46,395 nt of DNA from Aphelenchoides besseyi (GCA_024699855.1 JAMPIQ010000013.1:1-46395); one strand, 5' to 3'. Positions 30,531 to 40,701 are shown, counted from the first letter of the stretch. Notes: a model not told the origin generated them from the sequence alone. A program made the numbers and translations.

Positions 30531-30724
30531 GAAATATGCTCCGAAAAATATGCAAGAGGGAATGGGAATTAATTGAGGCTGGCGAAAAACATCTGTGCCC
30601 GCATTTGGTTGCATTGGCACGACATGACGATAAATCCTAGATGTTTTTGGTCGCTGCAAAGTCGGCTGGAGGAACGTTTAACGGTACTCGTGAGTTAGTC
30701 TTCGTGGAAAAACGGATACGCGCC

Positions 30725-31228
30725 ATGAAGATCAAGGTTTTTGCAGTTTTATTTTCGGCCGCATTGCTCGGCACGCAGCCCGCACATGCGGACGAACGCG
30801 CATTTCTCTCATCGCTGAAAGGCACATGGGCAGGCAAGGGAACCGTGATTACCCGGATAGGCACGCCGCCGATCAATGTGAGTTGCACACTGAACTCCAA
30901 TGCGGGGGCCTCGTCGCTCAACATGTCCGGCACTTGCCGCGGCCTTCTCGTGGTCAGGCGGGCAATCGCTGCCGATCTGTCGGAGAAGGGCGGACGCTAC
31001 AGTGGCGCCTATACTGGGCCTTCCGGCCGCCCATCCGCACTTTCCGGCACAAGACAGGGAAACGCCATAAATCTGACAGTGCGATGGAACCGGGATATCA
31101 ACGGCGATCGCATTGCTGCCATGACCATTGAAAAGATTGGAGCCAACGGTCTGCGGCTGCGCACCACCGATAAGGACGGCAGGACCGGCAAGACGGTGGT
31201 GACGAGCGATATCCGGCTCGTTCGCTAA
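30725..31228 (+). CDS. Secreted protein of unknown function
   Basis: I chose Met 30725 because it starts a clean Sec signal peptide (MKIKVFAVLFSAALLGTQPA), with cleavage expected after AHA. An earlier in-frame Met at 30641 would bury the signal. The mature part (about 143 residues) has a small beta-rich look, with WAGKGTVITRIGTPPINVSC and repeated Arg/Thr strands near the end. Two Cys may form a disulfide. I do not recognise a named family. It stands alone, convergent with the hydrolase at 31268. Confidence 0.7.
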   Translation: MKIKVFAVLFSAALLGTQPAHADERAFLSSLKGTWAGKGTVITRIGTPPINVSCTLNSNAGASSLNMSGTCRGLLVVRRAIAADLSEKGGRYSGAYTGPSGRPSALSGTRQGNAINLTVRWNRDINGDRIAAMTIEKIGANGLRLRTTDKDGRTGKTVVTSDIRLVR

Positions 31229-31267
31229 GTCAGCCGTGAGACAATGACGGACGGGCGGCTCGGGTTT

Positions 31268-32071
31268 TTAGCGGAATTCGAGCAGCAGGGGACAATGGTC
31301 CGAAACTTCCGGCTGCCTCACCACATCGAAGCGATCGATCTGCACGGCTGGATTGACCAGCATGTAATCCGCATAACGGTTCGCTTTGGCATAATGTGAG
31401 GTCCGGGTGTCGGTAAAGCCGCGTGTCGTGACGAGTTCGGTGAGATCCAGTTCCTTCAGCACAGTGAAGGTCTCGCTGTCAGGCAGGACATTAAAATCAC
31501 CGCAGACGATGATCCGGTCGCCATCCTCAGCAATGTTTTTGACAAGTTGTACGAGGCGTTTCGCCTGCGCTAGACGGGCGGGGATATCGTGTTTGCCGCT
31601 GAGGTCGCGCAATCCGTGCATATGGGCGATGACGGCCGGCTGACCGGTGGTGAAGTCGAAAACCCTGACGGCGTGGCCAGTGCGCGACCGTGGATGATCA
31701 CCATATCCGTCTGCGGAAAAAGTCCCGTGCACGAACCCTTGCGCCTGCGCAACGACGGCCATGGATTTGCGCACAAAGGTCGCCAGCCCCCATTGGGAAG
31801 GATATCTAATCTCGCCGTGCCAGAGATCACCCTCCGCCGCCGGACAGAAGATCGCGAGGTGATCCGGCAAGGCCTCGGCGATTTCGTGGAAGAAGTTTGC
31901 CCTTTGCGGCAGGTCGATGCCGTGATCGCGGTAGCTCAGCCAGTCCTCAAAGGCAGTCGGCGTGTGCACCACCTCCTGCAGGCAGAGAATATCGGGATCG
32001 GATGAGGAGATATAGGGAACAATCTCGTCATGAAGCTTTCCGCCCCAGCCGTTCAGGCAAATCACACGCAT
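31268..32071 (-). CDS. Endonuclease/exonuclease/phosphatase-family hydrolase
   Basis: This is a 267-residue metal-dependent hydrolase of the EEP fold. All signature segments are visible: ICLNGWGG at the start, DILCLQEVV (metal Glu), IVCGDFNVLPDSETF (Asp and Asn) and the terminal SDHCPLLLEF (catalytic Asp-His). I chose Met 32071 because it is preceded by a GGAGG-type ribosome site 8 bases upstream and the fold begins there. The substrate could be nucleic acid, phosphoinositide or sphingolipid. No signal peptide, so it is cytosolic. Confidence 0.85.
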   Translation of the reverse strand: MRVICLNGWGGKLHDEIVPYISSSDPDILCLQEVVHTPTAFEDWLSYRDHGIDLPQRANFFHEIAEALPDHLAIFCPAAEGDLWHGEIRYPSQWGLATFVRKSMAVVAQAQGFVHGTFSADGYGDHPRSRTGHAVRVFDFTTGQPAVIAHMHGLRDLSGKHDIPARLAQAKRLVQLVKNIAEDGDRIIVCGDFNVLPDSETFTVLKELDLTELVTTRGFTDTRTSHYAKANRYADYMLVNPAVQIDRFDVVRQPEVSDHCPLLLEFR

Positions 32072-32171
32072 TCCCCCTCCATCGCCGCTTGTTTGCGGCA
32101 TCCGTTCTAGCATGTAACGTGTGGCGAGCAATCGTGTGTGGCGGGGCCGCGAAACGTTGCTGTCGTAAAGC

Positions 32172-32196
32172 AAAAGGCCCGGAGCGATCCGGGCCT
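32172..32196 (-). terminator. Terminator of the fasciclin gene
   Basis: A 9-base stem, AGGCCCGGA / TCCGGGCCT (32175-32183 and 32188-32196), has a four-base loop. On the minus strand it is followed by TTTTG. It lies 34 bases beyond the fasciclin stop. Its core is identical to the terminator at 32957-32987. Confidence 0.8.
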
Positions 32197-32229
32197 CTAC
32201 ATGTACCAGTCGCCTGCCGTCTCGTTATA

Positions 32230-32787
32230 TTACATCTTCGGCAGCAACACCTTGTCGATGACATGAATGACGCCATTGGATTGTTTGACGTCGGCGATGG
32301 TGACGTGGGCAACCGTACCATTCTCGTCCGTCAACGTGATTTTGCCCATGCTTTCCTTGGCCTTGAGAACGCAGCCGCCGACGGTCTTCACGTCATGCTC
32401 ACCTTTGTCGTCCTTGATCATTTTTTCGATGGCGGGTGACAGTGCATTGGCGGCAACCACATGGCAGGTCAGCACCTTGACCAGCTTCTCCTTGTTCTCG
32501 GGCTTCAGAAGATCATCGACCGCACCCTTCGGAAGGGCCGCAAAAGCCTCGTTGGTTGGTGCGAACACCGTGAACGGGCCCTTTCCCTGAAGTGTTTCGA
32601 CAAGCCCGGCAGCCTTGACCGCTGCGACAAGCGTTGTATGGTCTTTCGAGTTCATCGCATTTTCAACGATGTTCTTGTCCTCGAACATTGCGGCGCCGCC
32701 AACTTTGGGGTTCGCGGCATAAGCGGAAACCATGCCGATGGAAAGAGCTGCGGCCAGCGTCAGGACGCGAACAGAAACGTTGTACAT
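32230..32787 (-). CDS. Secreted fasciclin (FAS1) domain protein
   Basis: This is a periplasmic or secreted protein of about 185 residues with one FAS1 adhesion-type domain. The signal peptide is at residues 1-24 (RVLTLAAALSIGMVSAYA). The FAS1 H1 box reads FTVFAPTNEAFAALP and the H2 box NGVIHVIDKVLLPKM at the extreme C-terminus. I chose the Met at 32787 because a near-perfect AAGGAGG lies upstream. Rhizobial FAS1 proteins such as Nex18 affect symbiosis, but no direct role can be read here. It ends before its own terminator. Confidence 0.9.
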   Translation of the reverse strand: MYNVSVRVLTLAAALSIGMVSAYAANPKVGGAAMFEDKNIVENAMNSKDHTTLVAAVKAAGLVETLQGKGPFTVFAPTNEAFAALPKGAVDDLLKPENKEKLVKVLTCHVVAANALSPAIEKMIKDDKGEHDVKTVGGCVLKAKESMGKITLTDENGTVAHVTIADVKQSNGVIHVIDKVLLPKM

Positions 32788-32956
32788 CGTTATTCCTCCT
32801 TGGTGACTTCCAAACCCCGAAAGGTACTTCTTTCGGTGGCCGCTATCGGTTATCCGTAGCGACACAAGAGACGGAAGCCGGCTCCTCGAAGTTTCGAGGC
32901 GAGCCAGGAAAAATGATAAATAATTGATTTCAAGAATGATTATCTATGTGTCGACA

Positions 32957-32987
32957 TAAAAAAGCCCGGAGCGATCCGGGCTTTTGT
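32957..32987. terminator. Terminator after gcvP
   Basis: The stem is AAGCCCGGA / TCCGGGCTT (32962-32970 and 32975-32983), with runs of A before and T after. It can stop transcription on both strands. It lies 18 bases beyond the gcvP stop and closes the glycine cleavage operon. Confidence 0.85.
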
Positions 32988-33004
32988 CTTGAGAGAAACG
33001 AAGT

Positions 33005-35873
33005 TTACTCAGCCGCTTCGGCATAAGCCTCCATCGGCGGGCAGGTGCAGATGAGGTTGCGGTCGCCATAGACATTGTCGATGCGGTTGACCGGCGACCA
33101 GTATTTGTCGATGCGGAACGCGCCGGGCGGGAAGCAGCCCTTTTCGCGGCTATAGGGACGATCCCATTCACCAACGAGGTCTTCCACCGTGTGCGGTGCG
33201 TTCTTCAGCGGGTTGTTGGTCTTGTCCGCGCGGCCTTCCTCGATGTCGCGGGCTTCCTCTCGGATCGCCAGCATGGCATCGCAGAAACGGTCGATTTCCG
33301 CCTTGGTTTCGGATTCCGTCGGCTCGATCATCAGCGTCCCGGCAACCGGCCAGCTCATGGTCGGCGCGTGGAAACCGCAGTCGATGAGGCGCTTCGCGAC
33401 ATCGTCCACCGTCACGCCGCAGCTATCTGCCAGCGGACGGGTATCGATGATGCACTCATGCGCCACGCGGCCGGTTTCAGACTTGTAGAGCACGTCGTAC
33501 GCACCCTTCAGCCGCTCAGCGATATAGTTGGCGTTGAGGATCGCCACCTTGGTCGCCTGCGTCAACCCTTCGCCGCCCATCATCAGGCAATAGCTCCACG
33601 AAATCGGCAGGATCGATGGCGAGCCGAACGGGGCAGCAGACACCGCACCCTCACGACCGTCCGTCGCCGGATGGCCGGGCAGGTAGGGAGCAAGATGCGC
33701 CTTGACACCGATCGGTCCCATGCCGGGGCCACCGCCGCCATGCGGAATGCAGAAGGTCTTGTGCAGGTTGAGATGCGAAACGTCCGAACCGATATCGCCG
33801 GGGCGGGCGAGACCGACCATGGCGTTCATGTTGGCGCCGTCCAGATACACCTGTCCACCATGCTTGTGGGTGATCTCGCAGATCTCGCGAACCGTCTCCT
33901 CGAACACGCCGTGGGTGGACGGATAGGTGATCATGCAGCATGAGAGGTTTTCGGCGTACTGCTCTGCTTTTGCGCGAAAATCATCGATATCGATGTCACC
34001 ATTATCACGCACTTTCACCGGCACCACTTTCATGGTCATGCCCATCTGCGCGGAGGCAGGATTGGTGCCATGCGCTGACGTCGGAATGAGGCACACGTCA
34101 CGGGTGTGTGCCGCCATTGGCGAGGTGATAGTTGCGGATGGTCAGAAGCCCGGCATATTCGCCTTGCGCGCCGGAATTCGGCTGCATGGAGAAGGCGTCG
34201 TAACCGGTGACCGAGCACAGCTTTTCGGAGAGATCGTCGATCATCTCCTTGTAACCGAGCGCCTGATTGGCCGGCACGAAGGGATGGATGTCGGAAAATT
34301 CCGGCCAGGTGATCGGCAGCATTTCCGCAGTTGCGTTCAGCTTCATGGTGCAGGAACCGAGCGGGATCATCGAGCGGTCGAGCGCCAGATCACGGTCCGA
34401 AAGACGGCGGATGTAACGGGTCATCTCGCTTTCGGCACGGTTCATGTGGAAGATCGGATGCGTCATGTACTGGCTGGTGCGCAGCAGGTCCTTCGGCAGG
34501 CGATATTCCGGCTCGAAATCCGAGATCGAGAAATTGCCGCCGAAAGCGCGCCAGACCGCCTCAAGCGTTGCCGGGCGCGTGCGCTCGTCAAGGCTCATGC
34601 CGATCTTGGTCGCACCGACCTTGCGAAGGTTCACGCCTTCCGCAACGGCCGAGCGCAGGATGACGCCCTGCATATGGCCGACTTCGACGGTGATGGTGTC
34701 GAAGAAGGTTTCCGGCTCGATGGTGTAGCCGAGCTTCTCCAGACCCTTGGCCATCAAAACGGCCTTCTGGTGCGTCTGCTGGGCAATCGCCTTGATGCCC
34801 TGCGGCCCGTGGAAGACGCCGTACATGGAGGCCATGACGGCCAGCAGCACCTGCGCCGTGCAAATGTTCGACGTCGCCTTTTCGCGGCGGATATGCTGTT
34901 CGCGTGTCTGCAGCGACAGGCGATAGGCGCGGTTGCCGCGCGCATCGACCGAAACGCCGACCAGACGGCCGGGCATGGAGCGCTTATGCGCATCCTTGAC
35001 GGCCATGTAAGCCGCGTGCGGACCGCCGTAACCAACCGGAACGCCGAAGCGCTGAGAGGTACCGATGGCGATATCCGCGCCCATTTCGCCGGGAGATTTG
35101 AGCAGCGTCAGCGCCAGAAGATCGGCAGCGACGGCGGCAATCGCGCCCGTCTGGTGCAGGCGGGAAATCAGGCCGGAGAAATCGCTGACATGGCCGTGGG
35201 TGCCCGGATACTGGAAGATCGCACCGAACACATCGACCGGGTCGAGATCAGTAAAGGGGTTGCCGACAATCACCTTCCAGCCGAGCGGGGCCGCGCGGGT
35301 CTCGATCAGCGCAATGGTCTGCGGATGGCAATTGGCGTCAACGAAGAAGGCGGTCGCCTTGGATTTGGCGACGCGCTGGCACATCGCCATGGCTTCGGCA
35401 GCCGCCGTCGCTTCATCGAGCAGCGATGCGTTGGCAACATCGAGACCGGTCAGATCGCAGACCATGGTCTGGTAGTTCAGCAGCGCCTCAAGACGGCCCT
35501 GGCTGATTTCCGGCTGATAGGGCGTATAGGCCGTGTACCAGGCCGGGTTTTCCAGAATATTGCGCTGGATGACCGGCGGCGTGATCGTGCCGTAATAACC
35601 TTGGCCGATCAGCGAGGTCAGAACCTGGTTCTTGTTGGCCGTTTCACGCAGGCGGTCGAGCGCCTCGCGTTCGGTCAGCGCGGCACCCCAGGTCAGCGGC
35701 ACCTTCTGGCGGATGGAGGAGGGAACGGTGGCGTCGATCAGGGCATCGAGGCTCTTATAGCCAACGACCTTCAGCATCTCGGCCATTTCCGACGGCGACG
35801 GCCCAATGTGACGCCGGTTGGCGAAATCATAGGGCTGATAGTCGGTGAAATGGAATTCGGTGGGCGTCGTCAT
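33005..35873 (-). CDS. gcvP: Glycine dehydrogenase (decarboxylating) GcvP, one frameshift
   Basis: This PLP enzyme is the P-protein of the glycine cleavage system; it decarboxylates glycine and passes aminomethyl to the lipoyl arm of GcvH. The N-terminal half starts [20 protein letters not shown], and the C-terminal half has the PLP lysine in [17 protein letters not shown]. One extra C at 34103-34105 breaks the frame between [15 protein letters not shown] and [19 protein letters not shown]. The corrected product is about 954 residues, normal for the single-chain form. Its ATG overlaps the gcvH stop by one base (TAATG). Confidence 0.95.
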
Positions 35874-36235
35874 TACGCGATCAGCTCCTTGTAGGCCGCT
35901 TCATCGAGCAGCGTCTCGGCATCGGCCGGATGGGAGAGTTTCAGCTTGAAGAACCAGCCGGCGCCCTGCGGGTCGGAATTGACGAGCGAGGGATCATCAA
36001 CGATGGCCTGGTTGATTTCGACCACTTCGCCATCCAGCGGACAATAGACATCGGAAGCCGCCTTGACGGATTCAACGGTTGCCGCGTCGCCATCCTTGGA
36101 GAAGGTGGCGCCCACTTCCGGCAATTCGACGAAAACGAGATCGCCAAGCTGTTCAGCGGCGTGGCTGGTGATGCCAACGGTGGCGATATCGCCTTCGAAC
36201 TTCAGCCATTCGTGTTCTGCGGTAAATTTCAGCAT
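35873..36235 (-). CDS. gcvH: Glycine cleavage system H protein
   Basis: This is a 120-residue lipoyl carrier that shuttles the aminomethyl group between GcvP, GcvT and the L-protein. The lipoylated lysine is about residue 58, in [15 protein letters not shown]. It starts [16 protein letters not shown]. The frame is intact and the length normal. It lies between gcvT (28-base gap) and gcvP (one-base overlap). Confidence 0.96.
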   Translation of the reverse strand: MLKFTAEHEWLKFEGDIATVGITSHAAEQLGDLVFVELPEVGATFSKDGDAATVESVKAASDVYCPLDGEVVEINQAIVDDPSLVNSDPQGAGWFFKLKLSHPADAETLLDEAAYKELIA

Positions 36236-36263
36236 CGTATTCTCTCCGGAGATGGGATGAAGA

Positions 36264-37404
36264 TTATCGTTTATAGGTGGGCTTGATGAAGGGCAGGGCG
36301 GCGACGGTGACGGGCAGATATTTGCCGCGCACTTCCGCGAAGATCGCCGTGCCGGGAGCAGCGTGGGAAACAGGCAGGTAACCCATGGCGACGGGACCTT
36401 CGACCGAGGGACCGAAACCGCCCGAGGTCACTTCACCGATTTCCGTCTTGCCTTCGGCATCCGCAAACAGCTTCGAATGGCCGCGCACCGGCGCCTTGCC
36501 TTCCGGCTTCAGGCCGACGCGGCGGCGCGATGTGCCGTCTTTCAGTTCGCCGAGAATACGCTCCGCGCCAGGAAAAACCGCCCTCGCGGTCTCCACCGGC
36601 GCGGCGCGCTTTCTGGATCGCCCATTCGAGCGAGGCTTCGATGGGGGAGGTCGTAGTGTCGATATCGTTGCCGTAGAGACAAAGGCCGGCTTCGAGGCGC
36701 AGGCTGTCGCGCGCACCAAGCCCGATGGCATCGCAATCGGGATGTTCGAGCAGGGCTTTGGCAATTTCTTCGGCCTTGTCGGCCGGTACGGAAATTTCAA
36801 AGCCGTCTTCACCAGAATAACCGGAGCGCGAGACGATGCACGGCACGTCATGCAGCGGCACTTCCTGCACATCCATGAATTTCATTTCCGAGACGCCGGC
36901 CCAGAGTTCAGCCAGAACGGCCTCAGCGCGCGGACCCTGAAGCGCGATAAGCGCCCGGTCATCGAGAAGAGTTATCTCGCAGGCATCGGAAAGATGCGCC
37001 TTCATATGGGCGACATCGGCATCCTTACAGGCGGCGTTGACGACGACAAAAAGATGATCGCCGCGATTGGTGATCATCAGATCATCCAGAATGCCACCAT
37101 TTTCGTCGGTGAAGAAACCGTAGCGCTGGCGGCCTTCCTTGAGGCCGAGAATGTCAACCGGCACCAGCTTTTCGAGCGCGCGTGCGGCATCTTCATTCTT
37201 GCCGGACTTCGCCTTCAGGATCACTTGGCCCATATGGGACACGTCGAAGAGGCCGGCGGAGGTGCGGGTCTGGAGATGTTCCTTCAGAACGCCGGCCGGA
37301 TATTGCACGGGCATGTCGTAACCGGCAAAGGGCACCATGCGGGCGCCAAGCGATATGTGCAGGGAGTGGAGCGGCGTGGTTTTCAGCGCGGCGGTATCGT
37401 CCAA
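36264..37404 (-). CDS. gcvT: Aminomethyltransferase GcvT, TTG start, one frameshift
   Basis: The T-protein transfers the one-carbon unit from lipoyl-aminomethyl to tetrahydrofolate. The start is TTG at 37402-37404, with a GGAGG site seven bases upstream. N-terminal marks are [20 protein letters not shown] and [10 protein letters not shown], with [14 protein letters not shown] in the middle. The break is one extra T (AAAAA on the plus strand near 36573-36580), after [15 protein letters not shown] and before [13 protein letters not shown]. The corrected protein has about 379 residues. It is first in the operon behind the glycine riboswitch. Confidence 0.94.
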
Positions 37405-37477
37405 GGACGCCTCCAGGGTTGCGCGAGATATCGCGCGGGCTCAGGTCATGGCGCGAAAAACGCACCGGGTTCAAGAG

Positions 37478-37637
37478 CCCCCTCTGTCCTTGTCGCCTGA
37501 GATTGTTATCCCTTCGGCGAGCCGTCCTTATGAAAGGTGGCTTCTCTCCAGAGTTCCGTCGTCACCGCTGGTCCTTTTGCCTGAGAGTTTCCGGGGCGGT
37601 TGCTCCTTCGGCACCGCATTGAAGCGGTTTCTCCCAA
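37478..37637 (-). promoter_or_regulatory. Tandem glycine riboswitch upstream of gcvTHP
   Basis: On the minus strand, two glycine aptamers follow one another about 75 bases before gcvT. The first (about 37637-37565) has the conserved GGGAGAAACCGC, then GCCGAAGGAGCAA and ACTCTCAGGCAAAAGGACC. The second (about 37553-37478) has CTCTGGAGAGAAGC, then GCCGAAGGGATAA and TCTCAGGCGACAAGGACAGA. These are the standard gcvT-motif elements. In known cases glycine binding turns the cleavage operon on, so the enzyme set is made when its substrate is plentiful. Confidence 0.93.
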
Positions 37638-37770
37638 CGATGATGCGACGCTCATTATCTTCGAAGACCCGTTATTGGCAAGGACCAAATGACGCATCTG
37701 AACAGATTCTTGCTCCATCTGCGCCATCGGCGCAGCGATCCGCGGCGACAGATGGTCTTGGCGGCTTTCT

Positions 37771-37958
37771 TCAGTCGGATTTTTTTCTCAGGCAGGCCCT
37801 TGCGTTTCGTCGATGCGAAATCCTCAAGTTCCTTTTCTGTCATGGACTTCTCCATGCTTTTTGAAGCACCTTTTAAACTGGATTTCTTTCGTTTCTCCGC
37901 GTTTGGCCGCCAGTGCGGCGCCCGCCGCTTTCTGCTGGGCCTTCGATTTGGCTGGCAT
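37771..37958 (-). CDS. DUF3008 small protein, two frameshifts
   Basis: This is a short basic protein of the DUF3008 family. It starts MPAKSKAQQKAAGAALAAKR at 37958, with GGGAGG upstream. It then continues in another frame with SSLKGASKSMEKSMTEKELE and DFASTKRKGLPEKK. The first break is near 37890. The second is a run of seven A (complement of 37780-37786); with six, the end is KKSD and TGA at 37771-37773, giving about 61 residues. Function unknown; the lysine-rich helix suggests nucleic-acid or ribosome contact, but that is a guess. Confidence 0.8.
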
Positions 37959-38132
37959 GTCGGGCCTCCCTTGGAACGATGGTTGTGGCAGGAAAATGCC
38001 GCCTGGCATCTATTGTTCCCTTGCGACGGTCTGGCCTGCGGCAAAATTCCCCTTTGAAATCGGAGAGAAACAGGGATATCGCCTAGAACCATGGATGCAA
38101 ATCGAACACGACGATTGATGGGGATGGAGAAA

Positions 38133-38513
38133 ATGCTTCGCATTTTCTGCGCGACCCTGATGTTGTCGCTCGGTTTTGCCACAAGCCGGCACTTGCCGCA
38201 GCACCCGCCGTTGCGCTGGATGAGAGTTACCGGCTGCCGGACGGCACCTTCGCGGAAATCTGCCTTGGCCATGGCAACGGCGTCAATGCTTCCCATACCA
38301 GGGAAGGCCCCGCCCATTCCGGCGACGCCATCCTGTTTTGCGAAGCCTGCCTGCTCGCCTCGTCCATTCTTCTGCCGATGCCCGATACGGCTGGCTGGCT
38401 GAAGACTGAGTTTGCCTGGCTCGACAATCGCCTGCCCTGCGGAATGGAGCTTCCGCTCCGTGCTGACGATCCAGAAGCCCGCCGCGCGCGGCCCGCCATC
38501 CCTGTCCGCCTGA
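38133..38513 (+). CDS. DUF2946-like exported protein, frameshifted
   Basis: I start at ATG 38133 behind GGATGGAG, giving a hydrophobic export signal (MLRIFCATLMLSLGFA). The middle holds GDAILFCEACLLASSILLP with a C-x2-C pair, the kind of motif seen in DUF2946 proteins next to copper genes. The frame breaks near 38185 and again near 38410. The high-GC3 frame then ends RSVLTIQKPAARGPPSLSA with TGA at 38511-38513. An alternative frame ends at 38581. It lies just upstream of the YcnI-PCuAC gene, so a role in copper handling is inferred. Confidence 0.65.
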
Positions 38514-38600
38514 TTTTTCGTTTTACGGGATCATCGCCGCCTTTGGCGGCACGGAGCGGCTGCGCGGACCCAGAGGGATAGCAGTCGCAGGGACAAGCAA

Positions 38601-39575
38601 ATGAAAACCACCAAGATCATCACCTGCAGCCTTTTCGTCGCCTCGGTTTCGACCGCGCAGGCTTTCGCCCATGCCACATTCGTTGACGGTTCGGCCGAAC
38701 AGGAAAGCACCGTCGTTGCCGCCCTCCAGGTTCCGCATGGCTGCGAAGGCGGGCTCGCCACCACCGAAGTTCAGATCAAGCTGCCGGAAGGATTCATTGC
38801 CGCGAAGCCCCAGCCCAAGGCTGGCTGGGAACTGGAGGTCATCAAGGGAGACTACCAGAAGGCCTACAAGAACCACGGCAAGGAGATTAAAAGCGGACCG
38901 GTCGAAATCCGCTGGAAAGGCGGCAACCTGCCGGATGAATTCTACGACACCTTCTCCGTGCAGGGAAAAATCTCCGGTATTGAGGCGGGGCAGGACCTGC
39001 CATTCAAGGTAACGCAGCTCTGCGGCGACAAAGGCAAGGTTGCCTGGGGACGAAGTGGCAGCGGCCGGCGTCGATCCACATTCCCTGAAAAGTCCCGCTC
39101 CCACCATTCGCGTTGCCGCAAAGGCTGCGCATGCCGGCGGCCATGATCATTCCGCCATGGATATGGATGTCGTGAAGGCCGGCAGCCTCGAAGTGTCCGA
39201 GGGAACGACCAAGGCCATGCTGCCGGGCCAGCCCGTGGGCGGTGGATACGTGACGATCAAGAATACCGGCGATAGCGACGACAAGCTGATCGGCGTTGAA
39301 TCGTCGTCCGCCGGACGTGCAGAAATCCACGAGATGGCCATGGTCAACGACGTCATGAAAATGCGCAAGCTGGATGACGGCATCGTCATTTCCCGCCGGC
39401 CAGACGGTGGAGCTGAAGCCCGGCGGCCTGCATATGATGTTCTTCGATGTGAAGAAGCCCTTTGTCGAAGGCGACAAGGTGCCGGTAACGCTGATCTTCA
39501 AAAAAGGCCGGCAAGGTGGAGATCGTGCTGTCCGCAGGCGCAGCCAAGGGCGGCGGCGACCACCAGCATAATTGA
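38601..39575 (+). CDS. YcnI (DUF1775)-PCu(A)C fusion protein, three frameshifts
   Basis: This is a periplasmic copper-binding protein. Residues 1-24 are a signal peptide ending AQAFA, and the mature N-terminus is HATFVDGSAEQ. That His is the YcnI copper ligand, and WELEVIKGDYQ belongs to the same domain. Without a stop, a linker rich in His (HAGGHDHSAMDMD) leads into a PCu(A)C domain: MLPGQPVGGGYVTIKN, AEIHEMAMVNDVMKMRKLDD and PGGLHMMFFDVKKP, holding the H-x-M pairs that bind Cu(I). Frame breaks are single extra bases near 39050, 39400 and 39508. Corrected, the product has about 323 residues. It would deliver copper, for example to cytochrome oxidase. Confidence 0.85.
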
Positions 39576-39586
39576 CCGATAAAAAA

Positions 39587-39620
39587 CGGCTACCGGAACG
39601 CGTGACAGGTCCGGTAGCCG
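39587..39620 (+). terminator. Terminator after the copper gene
   Basis: An 11-base perfect stem, CGGCTACCGGA / TCCGGTAGCCG, with a 12-base loop is followed by CAAATTTTC. It begins 12 bases after the fusion-gene stop. The A run before it would serve the opposite strand too. Confidence 0.8.
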
Positions 39621-39812
39621 CAAATTTTCATTTATCGTGTTTGTTCTTCAGCGCCGTGGCGGAAAAGCAGGATGGCATTTGCCCACGTGATTTTCCGGAA
39701 CTGGTCGCAAATCTCTAGAAGATCAGTCTGACACCAGGCTGAATGCGGGGATTCCGCCTATATGGCGAAAAACTGAATAAATGACATTAAAATATCTAAA
39801 TATCCGACTGAT

Positions 39813-40116
39813 TTATAAGTTACTTTCAGATTTTGATTTGAAGCTGTTTTCCTCGTAGGCCTCCACGGCCTGCTCGAGTGTCGCCTGTGGTTCTTGGCGC
39901 TGGCTGCTTGCTATCAGGAAATAGAGGGTGAGGGCCGGCGGCTTGATCGTCGTCATCAGGGCCCTGAGCTGGAAGTCATCCCCATTTTCGGCTTTGCGCG
40001 CCAGTTCGTGAATGGCCTCTTCAACCTCGCTCTTGCGCGGCACGCGTTGCGGCGGCTTCATGGCCTCCAGCGCATAGGCCGCTGTATTCGCGGAAAACGG
40101 AAAGAACCTGTGTCAT
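39813..40116 (-). CDS. Small conserved protein of unknown function, one frameshift
   Basis: The best-supported start is ATG 40116 (MTQVLSVFRE), behind a GGAGG. The frame then breaks near 40098 and resumes NTAAYALEAMKPPQRVPRKS from 40085. The remaining chain is helical and charged (EEAIHELARKAENGDDFQLR), with one hydrophobic stretch (LTLYFLIASS), and ends KSESNL. Corrected length is about 100 residues. I know no function. The 196 bases between it and the terminator at 39620 are AT-rich and hold nothing I can name. Confidence 0.6.
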
Positions 40117-40321
40117 CGAACCTCCGGCCATCTTCGCCGACCCTGAAAAACCGTAGATTAACAGTTGCCTATTGTTGGAAGGCTAAATCGCACAGCTGCA
40201 ATTTAATCGTATTTTAACAGCTCAAAGCGCCGGGCAAAGGGGTTTCGCCGGCGGTTCCGATGGTCTAAAAATGTCCTGGGACCGTCCGGTCCGACGATTT
40301 CTTCCGGAGACACAATTCCCC

Positions 40322-40701
40322 ATGATCAATATCGCCCTTGTCGCTGCAGGCGGCGCAATCGGTTCCGTGTTCCGTTATCTGGTCGGGGTCTGGAGCGTGC
40401 GGTTGGCCGGACCGAATTTTCCCTGGGGAACCCTTGCCGTCAATGTGGTCGGATCTTTCCTGATCGGTCTGCTGGTCGAGCTTGTGGCGCGCCGGCTGAA
40501 CGCCTCGATGGAAATGCGCCTGTTTCTCGTCACCGGCGTGCTCGGCGGGTTCACCACATTCTCGTCGTTCTCGCTCGATGCGGTCGCGCTGTTCGAACGC
40601 GGGGCGCGCTCGGGCTATCGGCGGTTTACGTGCTTGCAAGCCTCGCTGTTTCCATCACGGCGGTTTTCGCCGGGCTGGCCTTGGGCCGCAGTTTGTTCTA
40701 A
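40322..40701 (+). CDS. crcB: Fluoride channel CrcB/Fluc, one frameshift
   Basis: This small four-helix membrane protein dimerises to export fluoride. It starts MINIALVAAGGAIGSVFRYL; WGTLAVNVVGSFLIGLLVEL is helix 2 and LGGFTTFSSFSLDAVAL carries the fluoride-lining phenylalanine box. Two extra bases near 40605-40612 shift the frame; the fourth helix then reads YVLASLAVSITAVFAGLALG and ends GRSLF. Corrected length is 125 residues. I looked for a crcB-motif fluoride riboswitch upstream and found none. The gene precedes rluC by 66 bases. Confidence 0.9.

Noticed and set aside
33927..35894. A 655-residue plus-strand open frame
   Set aside because: It is antisense to gcvP, which has strong family motifs on the other strand.
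40200..40321. Possible fluoride riboswitch before crcB
   Set aside because: The conserved crcB-motif core could not be found in the sequence.
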